Assembly: GCA_951640195.1 (NCBI GenBank)
Contig: OX621165.1
Coordinates: 1,736,001-1,800,000, forward strand
DNA: 64,000 bases
Reading direction: 5' to 3'
Source: Porpolomopsis calyptriformis
Lineage: Eukaryota > Basidiomycota > Agaricomycetes > Agaricales > Hygrophoraceae
The position numbers and the translations under genes are program-made. Below the pieces are notes generated by a model that was not told the DNA's origin, did no database searches, and saw nothing but the letters and a program-made list of their open reading frames with translations. Position 1 is the stretch's first letter. The number at the start of each line of letters is the position of its first letter. Positions 20,217 through 32,025 of the stretch are shown in pieces.

Positions 20217-20789
20217 TGATGTGATGTGGAGCTGTCTGAGCTCTGGGATCTGCCCCGAGAGATGATGGGAGGGACAATAGAAAGGAGCTATCAAAGAAAT
20301 CATGAAAATCGAAGAAATAGAAGAAATTGGAAAATCAGAGCACTCTCTAGAGTGCTAGAGGCGGTTGAAGAGGCTCAAACATGAAGGAATAGACATGGGA
20401 CGATGGAATCTATCTTCCTTCTCTATGATACAAACATATCTACAAGTAAATATATCTGTGAAAACAAAGATCCCATTGTATGCTATATAGTAAAGGGATG
20501 AGACTTCTGAACAAAGCCACTAGTGAAAGGGTTGATGGAAACGATGAAGATCTACACAATGGACATCTGGCTATCAGATGCATCCTTTGATATGAGCTGC
20601 GATCGTGAATCAAAGGATCGAAGAATTCGAAGAAATTCGAAGAAATTTGGAGAATTTGGAGATGAATCGCTAGATAGGAAGCTAAATCACGTAGTCGGGG
20701 ACATTGCAGCAGTATAGTAGACGTCTGGGGGATCACGTAGATATATAGAACATGTTCTCTGGAGCTCAGGGGACCAAGGGGTCATATTA
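20217..20789. mobile_element. Solo LTR of family B' (573 bp) in A1
   Basis: TGATGTGATGTGGAGC...CATATTA, flanked by 4-bp ATGA (20213-20216 and 20790-20793). It is the same length and clearly homologous to 53475-54047. Ends and 4-bp duplication relate it to family B, but the body differs from the 609-bp B LTR. The terminal TATCA has become TATTA by C-to-T. Confidence 0.83.
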
Positions 20790-22354
20790 ATGATCTAATA
20801 ATATTCCAATCCTATAAATGGGGAGAGAACTTGCGCACTTGTATAGAGCATGATGAATTGCTAACTGTAGCAATTCACAGAGGATACAAATCCCATGCAT
20901 TATTCAGCAAGGTTCTCGAAAACCCTGATCACCATAAGGCATTCACTGTCAATGAAGGCCTGATTTGGTCCAAGAATTTGGGGGGAGAGGAAGTGCTATG
21001 TATCCCATCCACAAAGATGGGACAAGAATCAATTTTTGGCCTGATCATTGATCAAGCACACTCAATAGTGGGCCATTTTGGTCCACAACGTACTGCCAAC
21101 TACGTAAGACGATGGTACTAGTGGCCTAAGATATTTAGCCACGTTAAACAATTCTGCAAGTCATGTCAGACTTGTCAAATATCGAAAGACAATATGCAGC
21201 ACCCAACAGGACTGTTGCATTCATTACCCATACCCATGAAACCATGGCAATCAATCGGAATGGACTTTATTAGTCCATTTCCTGAAATTGACAGGTACAA
21301 TTACCTATAGGTAGTCATTTGTCAAATAACATCAATGATCCACCTGATACTGGTGAATACCAAAATGAAAGCGTCAGAGCTTTTGTGGATCTACTTAAAA
21401 GAAGTAGTAAGGCTTCACAGCCTTCCTGAAAGTATAGTCTTGGACAGAGACTCAAAATTTACCTCTAAATGGTGGAGCGAACTTCATAGGCTCTTAGGAG
21501 CTAAACTATTGATGTCTACATCTTTCCATCCTCAGATGGATGGTGCAACTAAATGAGCTAATTGTTCAATAGGTCAAATCCTCCAAGCAACTGTAAGCTC
21601 AGATCAACAAGACTGGATTGCAAAGATCCCTATGACTGAATTCATAATTAATGTGAGTATCAGTGAAGCTACAGGCTTTGCTCCATTTGAACTGAACTGA
21701 GCTTATATGCCTGCTATGATTAAGCAGGTAGAAAATACTACTGAGACACCACTAGGTGTCCAAGCATTTGCTTAACAAGTGCTGTAGAATCTGGCAGCTG
21801 CTCATGATGCGATCATTGCGCATCACGTATTTCAAAGACACTATGCTAATCAGCATAGAAGGGAAGAACCATCAATAAAAGTAAATGACTTTGTGTATCT
21901 ATTAACCAAGAACCTTAAACTACCACAAGGTAGAGCAGGGAACCTACTGCTAAGGTTCGTTGGGCCGTACAAAGTCATATGGGCCTTTCCTAACAAATCC
22001 AACTATGAGTTGGAACTCCCCAAAGAGCTGGCAAAGTAACAAATTCATCCATGCTTTCACATGAACTTGCTACATCTGCACCATCCAAATGATGATGTGT
22101 TATTTCCTAACTGAGCATTAGTAAACGCTTATGACTTCAGTGAACCACATCAAACCGAATGGTTAGTCAACAAAATAGTTGGCTATAGGTGGGACGACTG
22201 AAAACTCAAGCTGGAGGTTTGTTGGAACCTTGGAGACATAACATTGGAGCCTATCTCATCATGTAAAGAGCTGAGTGCTCTAGATAAGTATCTAACCCTA
22301 ATGGGTGTAGATACCGCTCATCAACTGCCAAGATGGCCAGTTAAGAGGCACTGA
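20790..22354 (+). pseudogene. pol: A1 integrase and chromodomain
   Basis: Zinc domain (H-S-I-V-G-H and C-Q-T-C), catalytic core with G-M-D-F-I-S-P-F and V-L-D-R-D-S-K-F. The third acidic position is damaged (A-T-K-stop where A2 has A-T-E-Q). The C-terminal chromodomain-like segment at about 22150-22310 retains W-L-V-N-K-I-V-G-Y and L-E-P-I-S. Many stops. Ends at TGA 22352-22354, then about 250 bp of non-coding spacer with TATAAAAG at 22544-22551. Confidence 0.8.
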
Positions 22355-22599
22355 ATGCCAACTGCACTCAGAGCCTTGAGGCATGCTGACAAGCACACCT
22401 TATATGCGCACTAAACCAAGTGCAACTGATAATTGCCTTAATCAGCAATCAATAGACTGGACATACCCAGTCTGGTGGTGGACTCACCCCAATTGGGGTA
22501 ATTAGAGGCACCAGAATGATGCCACAAGTCTAAGCATAACTTGTATAAAAGCACAACAAACAAAAAACAACAGTAGAAAATTTTCTACCATGTACAACG

Positions 22600-24753
22600 A
22601 TGTTGAATGAAAACAACACACCCACAAGCATAAGAACAAGCCCCCACCCTGAAAAACTGAGACCACTGGCAATGGTAGAAGATGATGGGGATCAGCTAAT
22701 GGCTGGTCCCAATGATGTTATCAGATCCCCATGCCAGACATGGCATGGGCCCTCTTCTGAAGGGGAGAGAGAGCACTGCTCTTGACAAAACATAAGTAAC
22801 TCATCAGAGTTACCCCTGAAAATATGGGTGTGTAATAGCACTATCAATGTCGTGATACACTCCAGTCACTAGAAGTGTAAAGTCTGCAAAGACTACATAA
22901 TGCATGTCATCAAAGACAGTGTAAATGAAGACACCTTGTTGAAAGAGGCATTCAATAGCTGCTGAAAGGCACACCAAGAGGAACTTGTTACTAAGATCCG
23001 AAACCTCACTGTCTCACTCAAGAAGGCTCAAGATGATAGTGACTACTATCACGCTCGTTATGAAAGAACTCAGGATGAGCTTAATAAAGCCAATCAGCTT
23101 ATAGCTGAGCTGAATAAATCTAACGATGCTAGTGAAGCCGAATCGCTAGGCAAGCGCAAGCACTCCCATACCAAGGGATTGCATTGGCGATTCTCAGAAT
23201 ACACAAGGGCAGCCAGCCCTGTGACCAAGACTTCCTCTGCTCAAGAGAAGGGCAAGGAAAGGGAAACCAATGAGGAGGCTTGACGAAGAGCTGATAGGGA
23301 ACACTTTGATCCATACTTGGATGACAAGTTAGCAGGCTGTGGCCTGATGTACAAAAATCTTAACAAGGAGGATAATGCGTACATCAAGAGATACTTCCCC
23401 CAACTTGTTTGAGAGAATGAGGAACTGAAGGCTCGCCTTCAACCTAACTCATATGTCAAGTTCCCTAACCTCCCAGATCCAGGAGAGAATAATCAATCTG
23501 GCCCTAGTGGCGAGATGATCAAATAGTGCAAGAAGTGCTCAACCATCACTGCTTGGCCCAGCATCCCTGCTGGGGCCCACTACTCACCCATTGACTAGAC
23601 TGTCTGGGTTGGTGCAAGCGCTGAAGCAGTGCGACAAAATGAAGCATTGGGATTACCCCCTCTGCATGGAACTTGATCTCCAGATGACTATGGATACCTA
23701 GTCAACGCATGCCAATGGCACACTCTGTTCATGCAAGCCCAAGAATTGGGCAATAATGAGGCTCTCGACCTTGTGCGATTGTTTGTTACAACAGTGCAGG
23801 CAGCTCCTTGAGAGAGCAGAACGGACACTCAACATGTCATGTTAATTAATTGGAGAGTTCCCACCTGGGCTTCAGGTGACTCCACTGATGCACCTGTACA
23901 GGTGCCGACTTCTTCTATGCCTAGACAGATTAACCCATCTCAGCCAACCGCCATGAGCTCCCTGGAAGAGTGGGCTTGTTGATTTTACATAAACCGCCGT
24001 GCCGTGTACCCTGGAGTGTGCATGGAATGAGATGGCAGCATTTCACTGCGAAGCCTCCATGGGATGCTTCTGGTTAGTTGACACAAACCAAAGTTGCCTA
24101 AGACCAATGCTCCTGCCCAATCATCGACAGATGCCAACTAGATACAGTTGCAATACATCAGAGCAGCAGCCCTCCTGTTTGGAATGCCCAGCCACTATTA
24201 ATCACTTGTGATGGGATCAAACCTTTCCATTGCGGAACCCCCCAGAGAACCAGTCCAGTACTCTGGATCATCTAATGTCACAGAACAATCCCTCATTCTG
24301 TTCTTCACTGGACAAGGTGTTATGTTTGAACAGGCAGACGATGCCTTTGTATATGCCTTTCAATGGCTCAAGGACACCCTCCAGGGTAATCTCTGGTTCC
24401 CTAATAGACATCCCTGCCAATGTCCCCTGTCTCATATCTTGTCCACTGATGAGTCTGTCACCCCATCCACAGGCCTAATCACCCAAGATGCATTTGACAT
24501 ATCCAACTGGTTCACTTGGTGTGGACAAACCATGTACACACTTGGCGAGCATGGACCACCCCATGGCTGGGACTCATCCCGCACTTCGCGATGCCATTCA
24601 TGGTGCGATTCACAAGATAGCACTGCACTGCCAGGCAGTGATAGCAAGCAAGTATCACTTTGCTTGCCGATCCCTGAACCTGAGCCAGCTTCACTTCAGG
24701 AACATATTGATAGCACATCAGAGATACCTGATGTCCCAATGGACTACAGATAA
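22600..24753 (+). pseudogene. A1 accessory ORF (unknown function)
   Basis: Third copy of the ORF that all A elements carry after Pol. It begins MLNENNTPTS at 22600, has the conserved TGA after E-R-E-H-C-S, a predicted coiled-coil stretch (about 22960-23130), a Ser/Asp-rich acidic part, and a C-terminal globular part (N-L-S-I-A-E-P-P-R-E-P, E-Q-A-D-D-A-F-V-Y-A-F-Q-W-L-K-D-T). Decayed by many stops. No transmembrane or enzyme motif seen. Confidence 0.7.
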
Positions 24754-24825
24754 ATGTAGTCTTCACTGCAGTTGTATTACTATGCCATTAGTTTTCTGTT
24801 TTCCTTAGTTCTTTCTATGTATTAT

Positions 24826-24908
24826 TGTTATGTTGGCAGTTGGTACTCAGGTTGCTTAGGTGTAAGTCATGAAGAAGTCAGTGTATAAACTGACAGTGAC
24901 AACATTGA
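24826..24908 (-). repeat. C2 3' LTR, first fragment
   Basis: First 83 bp (+ strand) of the C2 left LTR, TGTTATGTTGGCAGTTGG..., ending at the 5-bp target duplicate ATTGA of A2. The rest of the LTR resumes after A2 at 34620. Confidence 0.9.
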
Positions 24909-25103
24909 TGTAACAGATATGTTACATACAGCCACCATGCTGTATTTGTACGTATTTGTACTGGATACCTTAAGTACCGGTTATGCTTAGGTAAACAATA
25001 AGTTTACATCCCACTCCCGCTTATACCAGATTGCCCCAATACATTGGTTCTGTGCATATCCTGGTATTGAGCAAAGTGTGATAACTTATCCCCAACCATT
25101 ACA
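24909..25103 (+). repeat. A2 5' LTR
   Basis: 195 bp, TGTAACAGATATGTTACATAC...ACCATTACA. The first bases form a near-palindrome (GTAACAGATATGTTAC). No TGG-type primer site follows; the adjacent internal sequence is CTTTTTTGCACATCC. Confidence 0.93.
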
Positions 25104-25194
25104 CTTTTTTGCACATCCACAAGAAATTGTGGAATATCTGTGTAAATCAACTTTGATTGAAAAAGCTTCCCTGTCAACGACACGGCCTCCGTCA

Positions 25195-26559
25195 ATGACG
25201 AAGACCCACACGAAGACTCGAATCATGCGGGCCTCAATGGCACGCAACTCGCAAGGCAAACCGCCTGACAACAACGACCCAGGAATGGCGCAGACGAGTG
25301 CCATTGCTGATTCCGGCGTGCCACGTCACGACCTCAGCAACACCCAAAGATGGCCAGTGTCAGCCGTAAATTCACCCCAGAGTGAATGAAGACACTGTGC
25401 CAACTTAGACAATGGCAGTTCCCAATGTACGGAAAGAGAGGAGTCGTCGCCAACAACAAGTCAGCATGTAAGCATGACAATCGATCCTACACTCAATACT
25501 TTGATGCACACCCTCACTGAGGGTCAAATGAGGACAGGAAACCCTCCCTCATCACGAAACCTGAATGAATGAGTATACGTTCATCAAATGTTAAATCTAT
25601 TACAGCGTAATAAAATAGACGATCAATATGAGTGACAAGACCTGTCGCCCACACCCAGTCAGATGTCGACTGTCACCTGTAATAAGAGACGACAAGAAAA
25701 GCACCCACAGAATCGCGAGGCATCGAGCGAGACACTCTCCAATGTAGTTGACAGGGTCAATGTACTCGTTCAGACAAGAACAGGTGGAATTAGTTGTGAG
25801 GAATTCATGAAGCTAGCTAATGACCTTAATAAGGTTATAGTGCGTAAGAATAGCGACAACACCCGTCAAGATAAGACGGATACAACCATTCATCCAGATA
25901 GGGATGAAGAAGACAAACTTCTACAACAAGCCAAAGCTGAGCTTTGCTGTCCTCGACAAGAAGACGAGACGAGCTCCATCTATCAGAGACAGCAAGCCGC
26001 GGCTGATCGAGTCGATAAACATCAACATGGAAGTAAGAGAAGGAACGACCGGAACAGGTTGTTCGAACAAGAAAACAAAGCGGCCTCGAGACCGGGCACA
26101 TTCACACTCAAAGACAGAGTGGCCATCCAAAGGTTGAGAAATGGCGACATCCATGAAACCAGAAGATCCGGCCTGGATGATCAAGGTATCGCCTTCAATG
26201 CTTCTGGACAAACCATAGATTTATGGGCAGAAGGACAAAATGAGCAGTCCAAAAGAGACCGCAGGCCGCCCTCAGATAGAAGGCGGTATCACCAGTCAGA
26301 CAATAGTGATTCAGACGACCCAGATCAAGGATCGTCTTCTGATGATGAGTCTGATCGTAGCGAAAGACGGACACTGGAAGTGACCAGTCAAGGAATCAAC
26401 CATCCGACGCTACCAGACATAGTAGTAAGAGAATGTCTAAACAGATGTCAAAGACAACAATACGACACAGAAGTTGTAGCCATAAACCTCATAAATATGA
26501 GGGGAAAGATCGACGCTCTGATTACCTCAGAGACATTCATCATAAATATCATAAATTAA
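25195..26559 (+). pseudogene. gag: A2 gag N-terminal ORF
   Basis: Begins ATG 25195 (MTKTHTKTR) and runs to 26559 in one frame except for TGA stops near 25387, 25567 and 25632. Strongly charged: E/K/R/Q-rich central region, then Asp/Ser-acidic S-D-N-S-D-S-D-D-P. It likely forms the N-terminal part of Gag. It overlaps the capsid frame by about 126 nt in -1; A3 shows the same overlap. A GGGAAAG heptamer lies in slippery phase at 26502-26508. Confidence 0.6.
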
Positions 26560-28340
26560 TTGATGAACAAGTGGGCAAACCACTGAAAGGAAACCTATCC
26601 GGTCTCCGAACCTCATCACCTAAACTACCTACTCCAAAAGAGTATAGCGGTGAGGAGGACATTGAGAAATTCGATGGGTGGCTTCAATCATTCTTGAGAT
26701 GGTTGAAATTGTCCAACTACGCTGGACCTAATGCTGAGCCAGAGTGTATCGCCTTAACAGCTATTTATCTTGCGGACAAAGCAAGACAGTAGTTCAACGA
26801 CAATGTCAACAGCGTGTCTAGGCAGAAACGCCAATGGACATTTAAAGAGGTCATAACCGGACTGTATGACTGGTTCATTCATGAAGCATCTATACAGGAT
26901 GCTACGACAAAATTCTATTTGAGAAAGTACACCATGGAAGGTAGTGTCTCAGGATTTTTCTATGACCTTGAGAGGTATGCAGGACGTATGATACACGAGC
27001 CTGACTCATATACGTTTAAAACCCAATTATTATTGGGTCTACCTGTAAGGATAACCGACGCAGTTGTCCAGAAAGGCGTTACCACAGAAACCTTGTCACT
27101 TGAGACAATCCTCAAAGTTGCTTGATGTGTTGAAGAGAGCATTTGAATAAAGCATCACTACGATGAGTGATGCAAGGCGACATCTGGAGTAACCAGTCAG
27201 CTGAAAGCAACTGCGAATATGCGGCCGCCAACAAATCAGATGACGAATAAAGAGATGCCGTCGTATTCGAAGCCAGCATACAATAAGTATGCTAACAAAC
27301 GAGGTCCATACTGACCGTATAGACCGACTGACAACCGTCAGCCTTACAGACCACCGCCAAATAGACTGAGTGGTTCTGGAAGTAACCTGATGCCGCAGGC
27401 GCTGGCACATAATAGGAACCAGAGGGGATCATCTGGTGTAAAATGCTACGCATGTGGCAAATTTGGCCATTATGCGACTGATCTAAAATGTCCCAATTTT
27501 GGGAAGCCCTGAATGGCAGCAATCCAAGAAGGGGAGGATGCATTCAAAATGGTAGCAGAAGATGCTATCGATGAGAACGACCAAGAGGCAGACGAGCTTC
27601 ACAACAACTACAGAATTGTAGTTGAGGAAGAAGAGGACGATCCTTTACAAGGATTGCAGTATACATCACAAGGTGAAGAGTATCACCTCCAAGAATATGA
27701 TGAGTATGAGGAGTACTCACAAGAGGAAGACGACAATAACATCGTCAATGAACAGATACGTTCAATCCGAGAAACAAGTAACCATACTCGTGAATTGATA
27801 GCGTCTATAAATGACAAACAAGTGTTCAAAGAGAACACTCAACCCAAACCATGGATTCATAAGTCCAGCAGACAGCAGGACTGCCCAGCGAAACTGAGCA
27901 TGAAAGTAAGGCCTTTAGTGGCTCGCATGGAATTAAACGGCCTCATAGCTATTGTAATGTTCGATACAGGCAGCACTTCTGATGCCATTAGCCCAGAATT
28001 TGCGAGAGTTGCAAATTTGAAAATATATCAGTTGAAGGACCCTGTTCCGATCCAACTAGGATGCCACGGTAGCAGATCGCGGATTAACTACAGTACTTAC
28101 TGTCCCGTGCGATATGAAAGTATCGCAAAGAAATACTACTTCGATATCATAAATATCGACAGATTCGACGCCATAATTGGCATCAGGTTCATGCATGAAT
28201 TCGAAATTACGCTAGAACCTAGTGTGAACCAGATAATGGTCCACAGGGTAGCCGCTCCCGCTCTAACTGAAGGGGAGGAAAATGACGAACTTGTGTGCAG
28301 ACAATCACTGTGATGAACTGAACAAAGGTCTGCTGAATGA
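26433..28340 (+). pseudogene. A2 Gag capsid, zinc knuckle and protease
   Basis: Single register ending at the TGA of TGA-CTAG (28338-28340). The capsid part holds F-D-G-W-L-Q-S-F-L-R-W-L-K and T-F-K-E-V-I-T-G-L-Y-D-W-F-I-H. The CCHC knuckle is C-Y-A-C-G-K-F-G-H-Y (about 27443-27490), all ligands kept. The protease F-D-T-G-S-T-S-D (about 27960) has its Asp intact. Stops at about 26791, 27124, 27510 and 28311 occur at former TGG, CGA or CAA-type codons. The best preserved part is 27513-28313. Confidence 0.85.
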
Positions 28341-28344
28341 CTAG
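28338..28344 (+). promoter_or_regulatory. Candidate UGA readthrough site TGACTAG (A2)
   Basis: In-frame TGA CTAG. The protease frame (27513 onward) and the Pol frame (28377 onward) are in the same register around it. Identical heptamer in A1 and A3. Confidence 0.6.
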
Positions 28345-30100
28345 CGGACACAGAACTGAAAGGTTCTGCAGGGAAGATGTCCGGACAGGATGTCATAGAA
28401 ACTGACAAACCAAAAGAGTTTGTTGAGGAGTTCTCAAGAAAAAGGTGTTCAGATGTGAACACAAAGAAAATAAATGAGAGTACCCCTACTGGGTCTAATG
28501 AAAAGATGCTACTGAGTGTAGCTCAAATTGTTCAACAGAAAAAAAGGACTGAAATGTCACTAACACACAAGGACAGACCTCACCTTCGAGCCAAATGGAT
28601 CAAAGTGTGCCAAGATATTATGCATGGAGTACCCGAGGAATTACCTCCAGTACGTGGTGTCAATCACCACATACCTCTTATCGACGAAGATAAGAAGTAC
28701 AACTACTACCTTCCAAGATGTCCGGACTCACTAAAGCCTCAGCTTATGGCAAAGATTGCGCGGTACACACGCGCCGGATGGTGGGAATCGGTGCAAACTG
28801 ATTAAGCAGCTCCGATGCTGTGCATTCCAAAGAAGATTGGCACTCTACAGATGCCAATTGATTGTCGTAAACGCAACAACAATACTCTGAAGGATGTTAC
28901 GCCCTTTCCTGACCAAGACCAGATCAGATATGATGTGGCCGGTGGAACAATAAGGTCAAAAATCGACCTATCAGATGCTTATGAGCAGGTATGGACAGTA
29001 CCTGAAGACATGCATAAAAGCGCATTTGCAATGATATATGGCACCTACGTGAGCCATACAATGCAGATAGGAGACTGCAATGTACCCACTACATTCCAGT
29101 GGGTAATGACAATGATTTTTCAAGATTTTATCAGCATATTCATGCATGCCTATCTCGACAATCTATTTGTCTATAGTGCTTCCATCTCAGAGCACGAAAA
29201 ACACTTGGGTCTTGTGTTTGGTAAACTACGAGAATACAAGTTCTACCTCCAAGAGGAGAAGTGCGAACTGTATGCCAATGTAATCAACTGTCTAGGTCAT
29301 AAGATAGATGACAAAGGGCTACATGCAGACGCCAATAAAATGGCGAGAATACGTGATTGGCGACAACTGCGCAATTACAACGATGTCCAGAAATTTATAG
29401 GACTTGTACAATATCTGGCGCATTTCCTGCCGGATATCTCAAGTTATACAGGGCTGTTAGCAGCCATAACTGCGAACGGGCAACCATTCGTGTGGAGACC
29501 AATCCACGATAAAGCAGATATGCTGCTCGACACCTGTACTAGTGCTGATACATCACAAGAAAGATGAACCCATATGGGTCATCTGCGATGCCTCAATACA
29601 TGGCGTTGGTGCAATGTATGGACAAGGTCCTACCTGGCAAACCTGCAGACCAGCAGGATTTATGTCGCGAAAGTTTACAGATGCTCAATGAAATTATTGT
29701 ACGTTCAAGCACGAAACAATCGCAATACTCGAAGCTCTCCTTAAATGGGAGGACAAATTGATAGGATATCGGGTTCACGTTATGACCAACCATCAAGCTC
29801 TTGAGTTCTTCAAGACACAAAGACGCCTGTCTAGCTGACAAGCTCGTTGGATAGAATACCTGTCAAGATTTGACTTTGACTTAACATATGTCAAAGGGCA
29901 ACTGAATAAAGTTGCTGATGCATTATCACGTTATTATGAAAGTGATACATGGTATGATGCTTATCCTATGAGTGAATACGTAGACGTAGATATACGTCTA
30001 GACCCAGAAAAGGATGATCTCCCTTGGGATCGTCTAAATGAAATTAATACTGGAGCCATCAAAATGAAGGCTATCCAGGTCATCAAAGACATTCAACGAT
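28341..30100 (+). pseudogene. pol: A2 reverse transcriptase-RNase H
   Basis: RT from about 28560 to 29500: L-C-I-P-K-K-I-G-T, K-I-D-L-S-D-A-Y-E-Q, active site Y-L-D-N (A3 has Y-L-D-D). One TAA at about 28803 replaces CAA. A 17-bp deletion at about 29511, between two short GATAAA/CAATAAA-like repeats present in A3, shifts the frame before RNase H. RNase H landmarks follow in the shifted register (C-D-A-S-I-H-G-V-G-A-M-Y; A-D-A-L-S-R-Y-Y). Confidence 0.87.
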
Positions 30101-31779
30101 GCTGAAGCAATTGTCTTCTTGAAAGAGAAGAAGATAGAGATGCGCAAGTGGCAGCGCTTGCACTAGTTCCGATTCCAGAAATGGAACTGATGAAAAAATT
30201 GAGATTGTCCCTGGACGATCCAACAATATTCCAATCCCGTAAACGGGGAGAGAACTTGCGAGCTCGTATAGAGCGTAATGAATCTCTGACAGTAGCGATT
30301 CGCAGAGGATACATATCCGACGCATTATTCAGCAAGGTTCTCAAGAACCCTGATCACCATAAGGCGTTCACTGTCTGTGAAGGCCTGATTTGGTCCAAGA
30401 ATTTGGGGGGAGAGGAAGTACTATGTATCCCATCTGCAAAGATGGGACAAGAATCAATCTTCGGCCTGATCATTGATCAAGCACACTCAATAGTGGGCCA
30501 TTTTGGTCCACAATGTACCGCCGACTACGTAAGACGATGGTACTGGTGGCCTAAGATATTTAGCCACGTTAAACAATTCTGCAAGTTGTGTCAGACTTGT
30601 CAAACGTCAAAAGATGATATGCAGCACCCAACAGGACTGTTGTATTCATTACCCATACCCACGAAACCGTGGCAATCAATAGGAATGGACTTTATTGGTC
30701 CATTTCCCGAAATTGATGGGTACAATTACCTATGGGTAGTCATTTGTCGAATGACATCAATGATCCACCTAATTCCAGTGAATACCAAAATGAAAGCATC
30801 AGAGCTTTTGTGGATCTACTTAAAAGAAGTAGTAAGGCTTCACGGCCTTCCCAAAAGTATAGTCTTAGACAGAGACTCGAAATTTACCTCCAAATGGTGG
30901 AGTGAACTTCATAGGCTCTTAGAAGCTAAACTATTGATGTCTACATCTTTCCATCCTCAGACGGATGGCGCAACTGAACAAGCAAATCATTCAATAGGTC
31001 AAATCCTCTGAGCAACCGTAAGCTCGGATCAACGAGACTGGATCGCAAAGATCCCGATGACTGAATTTGCGATTAACGTGAGTATCAGTGAAGCTACAGG
31101 CTTCACCCCGTTCGAGCTGAACGGAGCATATATGCCCGCTATGATTAAGCAGGTAGAAAACACTGCTGAGACACTGCCAGGTGTCCAAGCATTTGCTCAA
31201 CAAGCACTGCAGAATCTGGCAGCTGCTCATGACGCAATCATTGCGCATCACGTATTTCAAAGACACTATGCTAATCAGCATAGAAGGGAAGAACCGTTGA
31301 TAAAAGTAAATGACTTCGTGTACCTATCGACTAAGAACCTTAAACTACTGCAAGGTAGAGCAGGGAAACTACTGCCAAGGTTCGTTGGGCCGTACAAAGT
31401 CATATAGGCCTTTCCTAATGAATTCAACTATGAGTTGGAACTCCCCGACGAGCTCGTGAAGTGACGGATTCATCCGCGCTTTCACATAAATTTGCTGCAT
31501 CCGCACCATCCAAACAATGATGCGTTATTCCCTAACCGAGCGTCAGTAGACGCTTATGATTTCAGTGAACCATTTCAAACCGAATGGTTAGTTGACAAAA
31601 TAGTCGGCTATAAGTGGGACAACCGAAAACTCGAGCTGGAGGTTCATTGGAACCTCAGAGACACAACATGGGAGCCCATCTCATCATGTAAAGAGCTTAG
31701 TGCTCTAGATAAATATCTAACCCTAATGGGTGTAGATACCCCTCATCAACTGCTGAGACGGCCAGTTAAGAGGCACTGA
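30101..31779 (+). pseudogene. pol: A2 integrase and chromodomain
   Basis: Near-complete integrase. HHCC domain (H-S-I-V-G-H, C-Q-T-C), catalytic D in G-M-D-F-I-G-P-F, D in V-L-D-R-D-S-K-F and E in A-T-E-Q-A-N all present. The C-terminal GPY-like segment is L-P-R-F-V-G-P-Y-K-V. A chromodomain lies at about 31575-31740: W-L-V-D-K-I-V-G-Y-K, L-E-V-H-W-N, T-T-W-E-P-I. Three to four stops (about 31009, 31405, 31462). A chromodomain would direct integration to histone-marked chromatin, consistent with nesting. Confidence 0.88.
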
Positions 31780-32025
31780 ATGCCGACCGCACTCAGAGCC
31801 TTGAGGCGTGCTGACAAGCACACCTCATATGCGCACTAAACTGAGCGTGACTGATAACTGCCTTAATCGGCTATCAAGGGACTGGACATACCCGGTCCGG
31901 TGGCAGACTCACCCCAATTGGGGTAATTAGAGGCACCAAAAATGATGCCACAAGTCTAAGCGTGACTTGTATAAAAGCACGACAAACAAAAAACAATGGT
32001 AGAAAAATTTCTACCCCGTACGACG
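31780..32025 (+). promoter_or_regulatory. A2 spacer with TATA box before the accessory ORF
   Basis: About 250 bp without an open frame. TATAAAAG at 31970-31977, also in A1 (22544-22551) and A3 (48856-48849), lies 49 bp before ATG 32026. Probably a separate promoter for the accessory ORF. Confidence 0.5.
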
